Below are positions 35,601 to 50,600 of a stretch of 64,000 nt of DNA, piece after piece. The stretch comes from Cocos nucifera (Eukaryota; Streptophyta; Magnoliopsida; Arecales; Arecaceae), in assembly GCA_006176705.1 (NCBI GenBank), contig QRFJ01000057.1:186001-250000 (forward strand), read 5' to 3'. The notes beneath the pieces were generated by a model. It was not told the origin of the DNA. It was given only the letters and a program-made list of their open reading frames with translations, and searched no databases. Within the stretch, counting starts at the first letter, position 1. The number at the start of each line of letters is the position of its first letter. Made by a program: the position numbers and the translations under genes.

Positions 35601-38600
35601 CTAAATTCTTAATGAGTTTTGTCTGCCTTTTTGCAACTTACTCTTCAAGTATATGCATGGGATATGAGGTACTTTAACCATCTTTTTTTATCTTAGAAGT
35701 ATTTTATGGGCAGTTAGCAATCAATACTGAGTGATCCAATGCTGTGTCTTATGATAAGGAAGCCTGACATGTGGGTCACCTTGGTATCTCTAAATATGAG
35801 GTTAATCAAATTGGAAGTTAACCATGCACTAGTGCTTAGTTGCCAGAATTGAGTGCAGGTGCAGGAGAGTTGATACTTTCTAAAAACACTTTTTCCAAGG
35901 AAGCTCTTAGAAAGCAGGTGCATTACCCTAGGTAGCAGATTCTGGGTACTGGTAAGCACTAGTGCACTTTTTGCAGCCTTGGGCCTGCTGTAATTGATGA
36001 CTCTCAGGATATTTGAGCACAGACCATCTTTATTATGGTTTCAGCTGTCTGATCGTTGATGTATGTTTACCTCTCAGGAGATAACTTAGGCAGCTTGAAG
36101 TCTATATTGTCTTTACCATGAATTTTATTGTTCAATAAGTTGTTAACATGAGGCAGTTATTTTCATAAGGTGAGACTGTGAAAGGGAAGCACGCCCATGG
36201 AATACGTGAACTACTGCTTGGACTGTGACCATATCTTAGTTCAGCGATCGGATTTTGAATTAGGATTTGGTGATACTTTGTTTGAAATATGCTAAGATGG
36301 TGTATCTTTTTGTTTGGTATTTTGACGTCCAATATCAAGCATGTTTTTTATCCATTACTAATGTTGTATGAAAATATTTATATTTCCATATACATATATA
36401 CACTTTTTTGACCAGAGACTAAATAATGTGTTGCTTTCATGTTCTCTAGTACTTGCAGGTCTACGATACTCCTTTTTCACCTTTCTCTGTTATAAATTAT
36501 TTTGTTGCTATCTAATTTTATATGACATGCTTACTTTTCTTATATGCCTTTGTCTTCTTCGCTTGTCCACAATTGTTATAGTTGACCACTTGCTGTTGCG
36601 CTCATAAGAGTATGTAATTGCAGAGCACAGACATGTCGGTTCTAATAATTTTAATCTTCTCAGTAGTCGGAGCCACACTATTTTCACTTTGGTAATTATC
36701 TCTCTTTCTCAATCTGAATAACTTACATTTGCACACTTGTTATCTCTGGTAGATGTTCTAATTTTGCCTTATATGACCTTACTTGTTACATAACTATTCT
36801 GAGAAATTTGTTTACTGCTGAGTTTCTCACTGTTGCATCATTTCATTTTTTTTCCCTTTGTTTACCAATTTATTAAAAGGCGAAATCGATTTTCTATATT
36901 TGGGCACGAAATATAACTTTGAGCTCTCTCTCCTTTATTAATGAACTAATCAAACTCGTATATCCACTACTTTGGTTTCTTTTCTGTCTTTTCGTTTTCG
37001 GTTTACTAAACAAGTCTTCTTTCTCAAGACTTTTTAAGATAGAGTTATTGCATATATTATTACACTTGCAAACTTGCATACCAAAAAGTTTAAAAAGATT
37101 TAATTGAGAATAAGCCTTACTGTCTGAATAAACAGGAGATCAGAATAATGTAGAAGTCAGTAGAACAATATCCATCTTCAGGAGCCTACTAGGTCACCCT
37201 ATTGGAGCTTACATGCATGCTTTTAACAGACATGCTTGGTTATTTATGACCATAGCATATGCAGATATTTGTGTTTTTCTTTATTTTTTCCTTATGTGGT
37301 ATTCCTTCTGTCTGTTTTGGTCAGACAAGAAAGCTCCAATATGGAGACCTAATTAACAAGAAGATGGTGCCACAATGATGTTAAATCTATCGTAGTTTTG
37401 TGATCAGCCATGTGATTTGCTGCCTGATTCCCTTCCCATTAGCATGAGAAGAGTCCGATTTTTGGAACATGTTCTTCAGGATTAGACAGTTATTCCATGA
37501 AATAAGTTACATAAATATGACCCGGTATCCAGATCAACCTATCCATAGAGTATGTTATTCTTGTTGTCCAGCTGGAGCCTTTGGAATCAAAACTATTACT
37601 GCAGTGAATTCTTGCATTGTACCAGATCACATGATTTTAAATTTATAATAATTGATGATAATATGATTGCAAGACTGCTGGGTGAGATTTATCATATCTA
37701 TCTGGGTTCAGCTTATGCCTTTAGATGTATGTGACTAGATCTGATACAGCTGCTATTACTACCCTGCATCTTTGATGCTGAACCTTTAATTTGTACATCC
37801 TCTGTAGGATATATTAAGGTCAAAAAAAGAAAAAAGAATGAGTAGATCGAGGAGTGGTAGATGGAGTAGAAATTGTGCTATGCGCTATAGTTAACTCTCG
37901 AATATTAATTTTTTTTAAAAAAAGAGTAGCTCTCTATGTGAGAACTTGTGGTGGCCTGTGTTTAGTTGGTTGTGCGTTTAGGGGTGTAATCGAGCTAAGT
38001 TGAGTCGAATAATTGGAAGCTTGAGCTCAACTCGTATCAGAATACTCAGGGCTTGAAACTTTGCTCAAGTTCGACCGAACCTTAATATCCCAAGCTCGAG
38101 CTTGACTCGATCAAAAATAGATAAAACTTGAGATCAACTCGACTCGACTCAAATATGAACTGAGCAATACTTGAGCTCGAGTTTGAGCTTGAAATCAAAC
38201 CTTATCTTATTAATAATACATATAATAATATATATTTATAAATAAAAATAATATTATTAAAAATGTTGGTGCAGAATCTGGTTGATGTCGGATCGAGCTG
38301 GAGTCAAGGAAGACGAGGTCGTCGTCGGTGACCTGCAAAACAAAATTCCGTTCGGGGTCGGTGGTGCTGGCTCCGGTAGGACCCTCCGACGATCAAATCA
38401 GCTCTTCTGGCCAACAGAAATGGAGTGCTCAGGGAAGAGTTCGGCAGAATTTTGGGAAAGAGAAGAGAGCTTAGAGAAAACGTATCTGGAGGGTCTCTTT
38501 TTATAGACGAAGCCTGTAGCGGATTGATGGTGACAGCCGTAGCCGTCTGGTAGCGGGCCGCTCGAGGCCTGATGGAGTCTGTCATGGAGGGGGGCATCGC

Positions 38601-41600
38601 TTGTAGCGCCGCCTATAGCAGACTGATAGTGACAGCTGCAACCGTTTGGTACTGGGCCGCTCGGGGCCACGTGGAGTTTGTTACGAAGAGAGGCGTCCGT
38701 TGACGTGACGTGGCCGTTCATTGAGATTTAATAGTCGAAGTTCGGAGGAAGTATGTGTTGGTTGGTGAAGAGCTTTGACATACATCAATTCCAAAGGAGT
38801 TCGGACTCCTAAAGGGAATACGGTTAGAGGGGATCATCCGGGAGGAATGCTAGTTGAAATCTGAAAGTAATCCATTGGAGAAATCTGGATGGAGTTCGAC
38901 TGATGGAGAAGTCTAGGAGGAGTCCGACTGGTGGAGAAGTTCGGCCGAAGGAGAAGTCCGAAAGGAGCTCGGCCGTTGGAGGGGCCGACTGATGGAGAGA
39001 TTTGGAAGGAGTTCGGCTCCTGTAGGAATTCGATTGAAGGAAAAGTTCAGAAGGAGTTCGGCCGTTGGAGGGGCCTGACTGAAGGAGAGATTTGGAAGGA
39101 GTTCGGCTCCTGAGGTATCCGACTGAATGAGAGATCCGAAAGGAGTTCGGCCGCTGGAGGGATCCGACTGAAGGAGTTCGGAAGGAGTTCGGCTCCTGTA
39201 GACATCTGACTGAAGGAGGGGTCCGGGAGGAGTTCGGCTCCCGTAGGAGTCCGACTGGTGGAGAGGTCCGGAAGGAGTTCGGCTCCTGTAGACATTCGAC
39301 CGTAGGAGTCCGACTAGTGGAGAGGTCCGAAAGGAGTTTGGCTCTAGTAGACATCCGATTGAAAAAGGGGTTCAGAAGGAGTTCGGCTTCCGTAGGAGTC
39401 CGACTGGTGGAGAGGTCCGGAAGGAGTTCGGCTCATGTAGACATCCGACTGAAGGAGGGGTCCGAGAGGAGTTCGGCTTCCATAGGAGTCCGACTAGTGA
39501 AGAGGTCCAGAAGGAGTTCGGCAGCTAGAGGAGTTCGGCTGGAATTCGACCACTGTAGGAGTTCGGCCGCTGGAGGGAGAATTCCCGATCGAAGCTCTTT
39601 CGTGATTACCAGTTGCATTAGGCAAAGCATCAAATTGGACTTCAGCGGGAGCAGAGTTTAACCCCAACAAAAAATATAGATAAATTCGAATAGGCTTGCG
39701 AGCTTTCAAGCCGAGTATTCTGCTATTCGAGCTCGATTCGAAAAGCTATTCGAGCTACTCGAGCTCGACTTGAACTCGATAATAACTTAGTTGAGTTGAG
39801 CTCGAGTAGCTCGACTCGTTTGCACCCCTATGTGCATTGGGGAGTTCTTGGGCTCTTCGGTACTTAAGCAGTGCTAGGGAGCCCAATTAATAACTTTTTG
39901 CTTGCCCTTTGTTGATGGATCCTGGGTCATTACAGTCTGCCTAGGGATTTCTAATATCTTAGATAACCCTATGGTACTGGTGGCTATCATACATCTACTA
40001 GCTTCGAGTTAGAAAACAACTAGTATGACTAAACTCAGACACTTGAAGAATGCTGCTATAGTTATGAAATACTACATAAACTAATAAATACTGACATCTA
40101 GCAAAGTAAAAACCCATCTATTTTCTCTCTTATAAGTATCCCAGCTTTTCTCTATTGAAGGAATTATGCAGCCATAGTTTACAACCCTTGATGACTTATC
40201 AAAGTGCATGTTACAAACACCTTGTCATGTTTTATGGAGAAGAACTTTTGAGGTCTAATAGTGCTGTTTGCTTTACAGTGAATCATTCATAACTGCTATT
40301 TCATCTTGAGATTTTTTTGCTTTTATTGTAATGCAAACCTGGAAGCATGAATACTTCAAATATCATGTCATGTCTATGTCCAATGTATCCGATAATGATA
40401 CTTGTTGGATGCTTCTCTGATGTGTCTAATATACTTGTGTTAAGTCTTTTTTCCAAATTCAAAGAACAATGTGGATACTTTCTCTACACTTTAAGCATGG
40501 TCAGGGATATATGACATGATACGGATACAAAAGGTTTTAAATCCCATGGGTTGGGAATGTCCTTGTTTCTTCATGGAATGGGATGCCCAGTTGTTCTACA
40601 TTGATCTGGCAACGGTTCTAGTCATACATCCCAGTAGATATCTCCTATCTCTCTTCCCTTCTTTTCTTGCTTCCTTTCTTTTTTCTTCCTTCTTTCTTTC
40701 GTTTTTTTCTCTGTTTTTCTTCTATCTTCTTTCCTTTCCTTTCCTTTTTCTTTCTTGTTGTCCATTCCTTTATTTCTTTTTCCCTTTTTCTTCTTCTTTC
40801 TCCTTCCTTTCTTTCTTCTTTCCTTTATTTTTCTTGTCCCTTCTTTACTTTCCTTTCCCTTTCCTCCTTTGCTTTTACTTTTTCTTTTTCTTCATCTTTC
40901 CTTCCTTTCTTTCTTTTCTCTGTTCTTCTTCCCCCACATGGATGTCTCGGAGTCTCGACCTTGGCCCAATTTTGTTTTCTCATAGGAACGGGATAAGATG
41001 GTCGGGATAGCCTTGTCCTGTCAGGACTTAAAACCTTGCAAATACACTGATATGACATCTTAAAAAAGTAAGTTGTGATATGGCTAGGATATATGAACAG
41101 ATGTGCATTTTATACATACATGTATGCATAACTACATGTTACACATATGTACATATATATGCTTGTGAAAGTGCATATATAAAGGGTAGTGGCTATCGCA
41201 ATAATATAGACCGTATTTTATATGATACCATCAACTTGTACAAGCTTGTCCTTTAGTCATCATTCAAATCCATAAAACCAATCCATACTTCATGGTTTTA
41301 TATTAGCATCAGACTCCGAAACTGATATCAACTATTACTAGGTTAATATTTAAAAAAGAAAGAAAACACCCTTCCCCTCATTTTTGAAGATTTCTGGGAA
41401 GTATCTTGAGTGTATCTGGGAAGTTTGTGGGAAGTTTTTTTTTTTTTTTTTTTTCCTATTTTGAATAATAGGATACTCAACACAAGTACTTGACATGCAT
41501 CCAAGAAGTGCATGATGAGTATCGATATCCATTGCATATTTGATACAGACATGAAATGTGATTTGAAGTTCCCATGCTTCATAATATGCATCTAATATAC

Positions 41601-44600
41601 TTCCCTGATAACTCCAAAAATGAGGACTTTTGCTTCTTTTTTCATGCTAATTTTTTAACAGTGAATGATCAGTTTTGGACAATATGATATAAATATTGAT
41701 ATTTAAAGTATAAATTTGGTTCTATAGATTTGATTCATTTGAATGATGACCAAGTGATGAGCGTATAAAAGTCGATATTATTATGAACATGGGTTACATT
41801 ATTTTGGTAAGCCTACCATGTTTTCTAGATTCTTCTTTACATGCATGCATGCATGCATCCTAGCTGTATCATATTCTGCTTTTTCAAGATTTACTTTATT
41901 GGCGTGTATCCCTATCCTGTGCTCGGAGTGTGCTTCCTAGAATGCAAACTACTGTTCTTTTTCATTAATTGTAATATTTTACTATATTGTGTTCTGTTGA
42001 TTATTTTTTTAAAATGTTTGGGACAAGGGCACTGCTCAGTATGTTATTATTATTGATGAAATATATGTAGAGAACTGCTTGCATCTTGATTTCATAGTTT
42101 AAATAATAAATATTGACACGTATATGTTGGAAAGTTGGAAACATTGAAGATTATGTCACAGATATCTTTGATACATCTTGATTATGCACTTCTGTAAGAA
42201 GTTTTTATCATGTGAAAGTGGGCTGTGTAGACTAATTGTTTGAATTATATGCCTGCAGACTGTTGAGAGCAGTCCTTCTGGTGATAGTGGAGGGGAAGAT
42301 GTGAGATTGTCTCAATTGGTAAATTTTCTCATGAGAAATTTTCCGATATTCATTCATGCTGCTGTCTTTTTGATATGAGACTTTGGTTTCTTGCTCTTCT
42401 CGAATGCTTTGATTGCTTAGTTTTTGTTTTTCCTTTGCAGAACTTGATTGATCTTGCTGGATCAGAAAGTTCTAAGACAGAAACAACTGGGTTGCGACGT
42501 AAAGAAGGTTCATATATAAACAAAAGTCTACTTACTCTTGGGACTGTAAGCTACCACTTCCCATAAGTGGCTCTAATAACTTCATATTCCTTCAAGTGAA
42601 GACCCTACCTCATTTTACCATATTTAGATGCCCTTATCGTGATGTTGTTCAATTGTTACTTACAACTTAAGATTACTTTATGCTTTGAAGTTTCTATTGG
42701 CTTGTGTTGGTAAATTTTCAACCATTGTGCTTACTTCCTCAAGCAGTTGTTTCATTTATATCGCTGAAGTTGCTATGTTTCTTAATTGCTTTGATTTATT
42801 TTTATCTTGCTATCAGTATTTATCTGGCTGTTCTCACCAACACGTTGTTACTTCATATATTCTTTCTTAATAGTTAAGACCCCTTGTGTAATGGTCCACT
42901 TGATCTGTTTGTTCGTTAAATATGGTTATGAATATATCATAAGGTAAATTTATTAGGATCTACCACCTACGGGGAGCATAACTGTGAACTCTTTCTTCCA
43001 ACTGCGTAGGATAGGTTACCCATATGGTTAGCCCTTTTTTTGTTTTGATTTTTGGTTCTTTTTCTTCATTCATTATATTTATCAATTTAGAGATTTGAGA
43101 ATCTCAATTGTTAAAAGCATTGTGGGTTCAAGTACAGCAAGCTAATTGGATTCACTTTGCTGTTTGGTTCGCTGAATTATTTTATGGTCATTAATAAGTT
43201 ATCTTTTTTTAAATCCTTCCTACTTGAAAGTTTTTTGTTGTAATTTTTGCTAGCTCTGGGCCTCTCTAGTAAAGTCTTCTTGCAATTGACTATTCAGTCT
43301 TCTTTGTTATTAAGCTTTCTAAAGTATGTGTTCATCCTTAAAGGTGATTTCTAAACTGACGGATGGCAAAGCTACACATATTCCCTATAGAGATTCAAAA
43401 CTCACCCGTTTGCTGCAGTCCTCTCTTAGTGGACATGGACGGATCTCCGTAAGTTCTCTTCCATGTTGCAAAAGTACTGCTTTTGTTTTTATGTTATACG
43501 GGGTTTGGAAGAACTTGCTCTCTTCCTTCCTTTTTTCCTTAAACTAACTGGATGCAACTTCCTGCATGTCTTTTTCTTTTCTATGTATGCTAATTTGTAA
43601 ATTTTTCCTCCCTGCTGTTGGTAGCTTATCTGCACAGTAACACCTGCTTCTAGCAATAGTGAAGAGACACACAACACATTAAAGTTTGCACATCGAAGCA
43701 AACATGTGGAAATCAAAGCTTCTCAAAATAAGGTGATGGTATTATTATTTGTATGCTATTTTTTATTGATATCCATTACTAGAGCAAATCATCAGGACTT
43801 TATGTTAATTTTCATTCTATCTATCATATGAGTAACTGATTAGTACATAATTTTAGATAATGGATGAGAAGTCCCTCATAAAGAAATATCAAAGGGAGAT
43901 TTCCTGTTTAAAGCAAGAGTTGCAGCAATTAAAACGTGGCATGATGGAGAAACCATACCTGCTTGATGCTAATCAAGAAGATCTCGTTAATCTGAAACTT
44001 CAGGTTTGTGCCTTTGTATATGGAAGTCAAACATATTTGGTACATTACTGATACTTCCAATTTATTGCCAGAGATCTTTCTGACATCTCGAATTGAAAAG
44101 TCTTTCATATCATTCTAATTTTTTTGGTACTTCTTACTGTCATGGCATGATCATGCTTTAGAAGTTATACTAATTTTTTTTCCTTTTTTAGGATTTGATA
44201 TTGAAGATTTGTGCAGTAAGAGATATTAATGTTTCATTATTTAACATGTCTGGTTTATGTAGCTCCTGCGCTTAATACTAATGACCCATCTAATTTTGAT
44301 AAAGAAATATTTATAATGCAGGGTGCTTTTAATCTTTTGAACCCTTTAATATTTTTGTTTAGTTCTGCTTATAGTGGCATAAATGGATTTTTTTACCATA
44401 TTTTGTTTAGTTCTGCTTTTAATCTTTTGAACCCTTTAATTTTCGTCTTTTCCATAATTTTCCATATCTTTCAGATTTATAGAAATAACCTGCTTAGTAT
44501 GAGTTAAATGTCTGGGTTTCGCAGGAGAGGAGCACAATATAGTACAATGGAACAAAGAGCACTGACCTTGAGATGCGATGTTAAGCGTGGGCGATCTAGA

Positions 44601-47600
44601 CTGAAAATTTTGGTAGTTGAGGAAAATATGTAAATATGGGCCAACAATGACATAATTGACCATGGAAAATGTGGTTAGTGAGGTTCACAAAACTAGTACC
44701 ATGACCTGTACCAGTCGGTACTCTTTTTGGGTATGGTATTCCACCATGCCACCAACATGTTATACATGTGCTGATCAGGTGCTGGTGAGAGCAAACAAGC
44801 AAGAAAGAGAATAAGGTGGACAGAGAGAATGGGAGGAAGGATGTGCTAGATAAGGAGAGGCAAATCAGAGGTTGGAGCTTGTAGATCCGAGATTTTAGGT
44901 TGTTGATTAGGGCTGGAATAATCGGCAAGGTCCCCCATGGCATGGTCGCCAGATGATGAGGGGTGGGATTAGGAGGAAGGCGAGGTGGGGGGATTGGGGA
45001 GAGAGAGCACGATGGCTAGGATTTCGGGTATGGGAAAAGGAATTCAATGAAATACTTTAATGTCTTTAGATCGCATGTTAGTAGGTTAAGCAGCTTGTTA
45101 TCTTCCTCATATTAGTTATGAAATTTTGTATTTGACATCACTGACATCCAAGTGTTTGGTGGATCAAAGATTGAGAATTTGTTTGCTTTTCTGTACATCA
45201 TTCTATAATATAGGAAATGTGAGAAGAAAGGGGAAAGTGATATCCTTTTGGATTTACATCACACAAGAGCTTGCAATTGTTTTTACCATATTTTCTTTGG
45301 TCCGCTACATATTATGAAATTTCAGTTTTCTTAAGATCTTATGGGGGTGAAATTCACTCACTATCTGCCGGTTGGTCACTGAACGACTTATGTGCCCACA
45401 AATCTTGTTCTTAGAAGCTGATTCATTTTGAACCACAAGCAACTTATTGTGGCAAGACAAATGTTTTGCATTTAATTTTGTACTTATCTTTTCTGTCTTT
45501 TAAACATACTCGAGACTAACTTATCTATTTTATCTTTTTGAAATTGGAAAGCTGGAAGCTGGCCAAGTCAAGTTGCAGTCAAGATTGGAAGAGGAGGAGG
45601 AAGCAAAAGCAGCCCTAATGGGTCGAATTCAGCGGCTGACAAAACTAATATTGGTGTCCACAAAGAGTTCTATATCTTCAAACATTTCAGAAAAGGTTGG
45701 GCATAGACGGAGGCACTCTTTTGGGGAAGATGAGGTTGCTGTTCTTACCTATTATCTTTTACTGTTCTGGGAGTATGCTTGTTTCTGTCCATCAGTCTAA
45801 TTGGAGTTGTATAGTTCAACATTATGATGACATCAAGCAGATTTTACATGGGACTAGATTTGTTGTTATGGATTATAAAATATTTTGTTCGAACTGATGG
45901 AACAAGTTCTGATTAACTGATCTGCAGATTAAACCCCACCTACTTCCTTCTTCCTAACTGAACCTATCTGTTGTATGTTCAGCTTTGATTGGGTCATGAA
46001 CAGATAAAGTTTGATATGGATTCAAGTTTCCCTTAGCATTTTCTTATTTTTATCACTGTACATGAACCAAAATCATCTCCTTTTGATACATCAATTGTTT
46101 CTCCAGTGTTAAGAAAAATATTGCAATTTCCTCTCATCAAATTCTTATATATTACTATTTTTTTCCTGCGATTGCAGCTTGTGTATTTGCCTGATAGGAA
46201 GAGGGAATACATTGTTGATGATGATGTGGTCAGTCTTGATTCAGAGTTTTCGGTGGAGGGAAGACTTGATGCCGGCGGCCTAGATGAGGCTATGAGGTTT
46301 GATAAAAGGAATCGGAGGCGGGGAATGCTTGGGTGGTTCAAATTAAGGGTGTGTCTTGACTTCCTTTTTCGCTGGTGCAAGAAAATTTTGCTCTTCTTGT
46401 TTGTTTCTCGTTAGTATAATACATGATGTAGTTGTTCTATATATCCGTAAAATGTTTGTGATACGGCTTGACTGCAAACTATATGGTGCAATTGTTTGGC
46501 AAATATCAGAGATACCATTTCTGGAGATGATGGCTAGTTTTATTGCTGAATCATGATATATGTCAGAATTTGTGCTCTGAGCTTATGTAATTTGATTTCA
46601 TAATATGTAGACAAAGTCAGCATATGCAGGCTTGCTATATTTGGAATATTTAGTGGCAGTTGTAGAAGTTTGTTATGACTTTCTTGACTAAAATTTACTT
46701 GATAAATAAAAGTCTAGCAAACATTGGCAATAAAAATACATGCAGAAAATTCTAGCTACTTTATAAGATCATGTAAATATGCCAAGCTAACTCCTGGCAC
46801 TAGTGCAAAACTAAAAATTGAATTATAGTGGTTAACAAAGTTGAAATGCTATAAGTATTGAATTTGTGTTGGAAATGGTAGTAGCTTGGTTGAAATGAAT
46901 TGAACCGGAAAATTTTTTTTTTCCACTTTAGTTCCCAGTTTCATGATTACCTATACAGGCTGCACAATGCCTTCATTGCTTTAGTCTTTAGATACCTCGA
47001 TAACATAACTGGGACTGTGGGAGTCAGTGGAGTAGAAGCTAATTCCATCTAATATATGCATGTTTTACTCTAGTACGTATGTATTGTACACACTATGCTT
47101 ATTTTCCATGTTGTGAGGCAATCATACGCACAGGTTGCTTCTGCTAGTGAAGACATGCAGTTGAAAGTTTTCCAGCTATTCTTCTTTGGAACATGCTGAT
47201 CATGCTTCCATATCTTGTTTTATGGACCCAAGTAGCCCAATTTTATAATTTAATGTACTCATCCTAGTTCTAAGAGCAGGTTAAGCCCTTAACTTTTAGC
47301 TCCTCGTTCTCTCAAAAGTGATTAAGGCATTCTTTATAATCTTTTATCACTCCTTGCTTCTATTGTGGCCCACTTTATCTTACAAGAGCCCCTCGAGTGC
47401 TGTTACATCAAATTGCCTGGTACAAGTCCAGATGGTAGACATGAACCTGATTTGACTGCATTTGGATCATGCTGAAAGGAAACATTTGGAACCGACTCAA
47501 CTTGTAGATAACCTAATCTTCCATCTCCATAGGGTCAGCGATTCTAAAATTAGTTCGTCTTGTCATGGTCCTTTTGAGACATATAATCAGAATTTTTTCA

Positions 47601-50600
47601 TATTGTGTCCAACTTTGATATCAGCTGTGAAGTGACTATTGTGTCCTATGGAGTTTCTATCGACAATTTGAGTCATAATATTTCATACTGTAAGACTTGA
47701 TTCTTGCCGATCTGCTGAAAGCTAGTGCTTGACTATCATATATCTACATGATGAAGCACACTAGATATTTGAGATGAGTTCCTTTTGATGCAGAAACCAG
47801 AGCAACATTCTGGACTGTCGTCCGGTGCAGGGTGTGAGAGCTCTGCCAGTGGGTCACCATCCTGTTCACAGTCATCACAACAAAAAAAATTGTTATTTGA
47901 CCTGAAGGATGGACAAAGAAAATCTGTAAGTAGAAAAGGGGATGATCCTTCTTCATTCATCGATTCCTTTCCAGAAAAAACACAAGCAGGTGATTTGTTT
48001 AGTGCAGCAGTAAAAGGGCGATGGCTTCCACCGGTGAGACAACATTCTGAAACTGGGTTTCAATGACTGATATTTAGGTTTATGGATGATATTCATGACT
48101 ATATATTCAGATTTAATTCTGGTTGCTTGATTTCAATTATCCATTGCTTGCATTTCACCATCTCTCTCTCTCTCTCTGTGTGTGTGCGCGTGCGCGCGCG
48201 CGCACTTGCTATGTCTATATATGCTTATGTGTATGCATATGTAATATGTAAACAAAATCTCTCTAGTAGTCTCACCTTATCTTATCGCTATTCTGAAATA
48301 AATTAGCTACCTATAGTTGATTTATGTGCACTTAGTGTAAAAAATTATAGGCAGGTGGGTGGCCAGGCTGCCACCTGCAATCTTGGCAGGGCCAAGGCGG
48401 TTAAAAAGTAATAGTTTTTAAAAATAAATAGAGGAGAAAAATCTGAAGATAAGGTATTCTCTAAAACTGGAATATAGAATATCGATTAAGATGTTATACA
48501 TCGAACAGAGGTACTACTAACTCGACAATTTATAAATCGATCCCATCGATATCCAAATGTGAAGCAAATTTGCAACATTTTATATTACATCCTTGCATGT
48601 GTTTATTTGCTTGTTGTCAAATCATGGAAGTGATCCATAATTGCAAACAATGGTCGGACTGCTTAATGGATGGTTGATATTAAAAAATTTGAAATGTGAT
48701 GGTTTTGCATTTTGAAGCCTCCAGTGCATATGAGCAGCTCCTCTTCTAAAGCGCAAGATTAAGTGGGAGGGCCCTCAAAAATGGTTAGCTACTTAGTGTC
48801 CACACCCACCCCCCACCCCATTTTTTGTTAGATGAGGCAGACAGGCAGAATGCTACCATGACCGACGGTTTAGCAGGAGAAAAAGAAGTTAAATAGCAGC
48901 TGGCCTCCTTGGGAAAGGATTTATTCAAGAAATAGTTGTCCAAATTGAGTAACAGAGGGATTTTTTCTGATCAGCTTAGGTGATGAGCATCTCAAAAGTT
49001 TATTTTAGTTAGAATAGCTCTCCTTCTTATATTTCTTTTTTAACTGTAGTATTAAAGCTCCTACCTGTTGGGATTTTAAAACCTTCTGCTAAAAAGTGTA
49101 GAATAAGGATGAGGGCTGAAACTCTGAAAAAGAGGTCTATTTGCTTGTGATCCAGTGATTTCTGAAGAATTATAGTATTGTCAAAAATCTTTACTGTTGA
49201 GAAAGAAAAGTATCAGTGACATACCAGGGTTGCTTAGGTTTTTGTCCTGGTGCGACTCTATTGTTGGGTTAAGTTAGGGGTTGTTTAGACCCATGTTGTT
49301 TGCTACTTACAAATGTTTGATGTCAAATTTTTTTTAAAAAAAAAAGATTCAACGTGGTGGTCTTTCTTTCTTTATAAAGAAAAACAATCACGTATTCTAA
49401 AAATGATGTTCAAGAGCCTGGAAAGGAAAATGTGGAAATCTGAGATTTGTTTCCCTAATTTCATTTTCTCAATCAAATTTTGGATCATTCACATCAAACT
49501 GCTTTAGATAGTTTTGGAAAATCAGTTCTTGCATGTTTCTTTTTCTTTTTCTTTTTTTTATTTTGATGTATCTATAATTGAAATATCGTAGTAATATGAG
49601 GTTGCTATTGACCCTCAAGTTTTGAAATCAGCAAGACTAAAATGTTACTGCCAGGTGTGTCTATAAAGACGTCATTAACTTTTAGAATCATAAATAACAC
49701 ATTCTTATTTCTTTCATTTATTTGGCAACTTTTATTGAAATTTCTTGATTTAACTGCTATATTTTAATTCATCATTTTAGCCTGCTTCACCTGAAAGTCA
49801 TTTGAGGTGTTGTGTTAGAAATTTACATCGTATATTGTCTTGCCTTCACCTTTCATATTGGTTAGAATTAATTGAATATTTATATTAATATTAATATTAA
49901 TCTCAAGAATCTGCCTTCTAATATCATACTGAATATTGACACATTATTCCTAATCTCTAGACCATTTTAAAGTAAAATGCAACATCAACAATTTTTTTTT
50001 AAAAAAAAATCATATCTAAATTTAGTGATTCATGAAATGCACAATTATATACATGTCAAATTGTAAATAATCTAGTTTTAACAATGTCAAACAACATATC
50101 CGTTACTATGTATAAATTTAACCAGTTATATGAAGAATTGGTTGCAATATTACTTTTTCCTACTTTTTGAATCAGAAATCCGAATATTTTTAATATTTTT
50201 CTGAAGATTTTTTTTTTTGAGTTTAATATCAAGAAACACTTTTTGCATGTTGATACTTCCCCAACCTTTTTTGGGGTCTTTAAAAAAAAAAAAAAAAAAA
50301 CTGCAGTCTCTACAGTTAGAACATATTGAACAGCTTTATTTTTTTCCCTGCACAGCAATATGCAATCTCCACACTCTAGAAGTCATAAATATTCATTATT
50401 TAAATAATAATAATAATAATAAATCTCACCCTGCTTGTTTATATAGTTGCCCTATGATATGTATTATAAGTCAATTTTGTATTTATCTGTTGCATAATTG
50501 GTTACAATATATCAGTGCAGTTGACTTAAGTTTTATTTAACTGTCTTGCAGACTGGAACTACTATCCTTGATCAAATGGATCTTCTCCGTGAGCAGGTGA

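Larger units (their letters stand above)
36692..42258 (+). other. KIN7: 5.6-kb kinesin intron with nested hAT and solo LTR
   Basis: Between the switch I exon and the TVESSPSGD exon. It contains the hAT element at 37979-39830 and the polypyrimidine element at 40531-41037. The rest is AT-rich with a T22 tract at about 41434-41455 and a (CATG)n patch near 41841. No further coding sequence is seen. Confidence 0.85.

Noticed and set aside
40516..41010. 164-codon Phe/Ser-rich open frame and overlapping frames
   Set aside because: They are translations of the polypyrimidine tract in all three frames; low complexity only.
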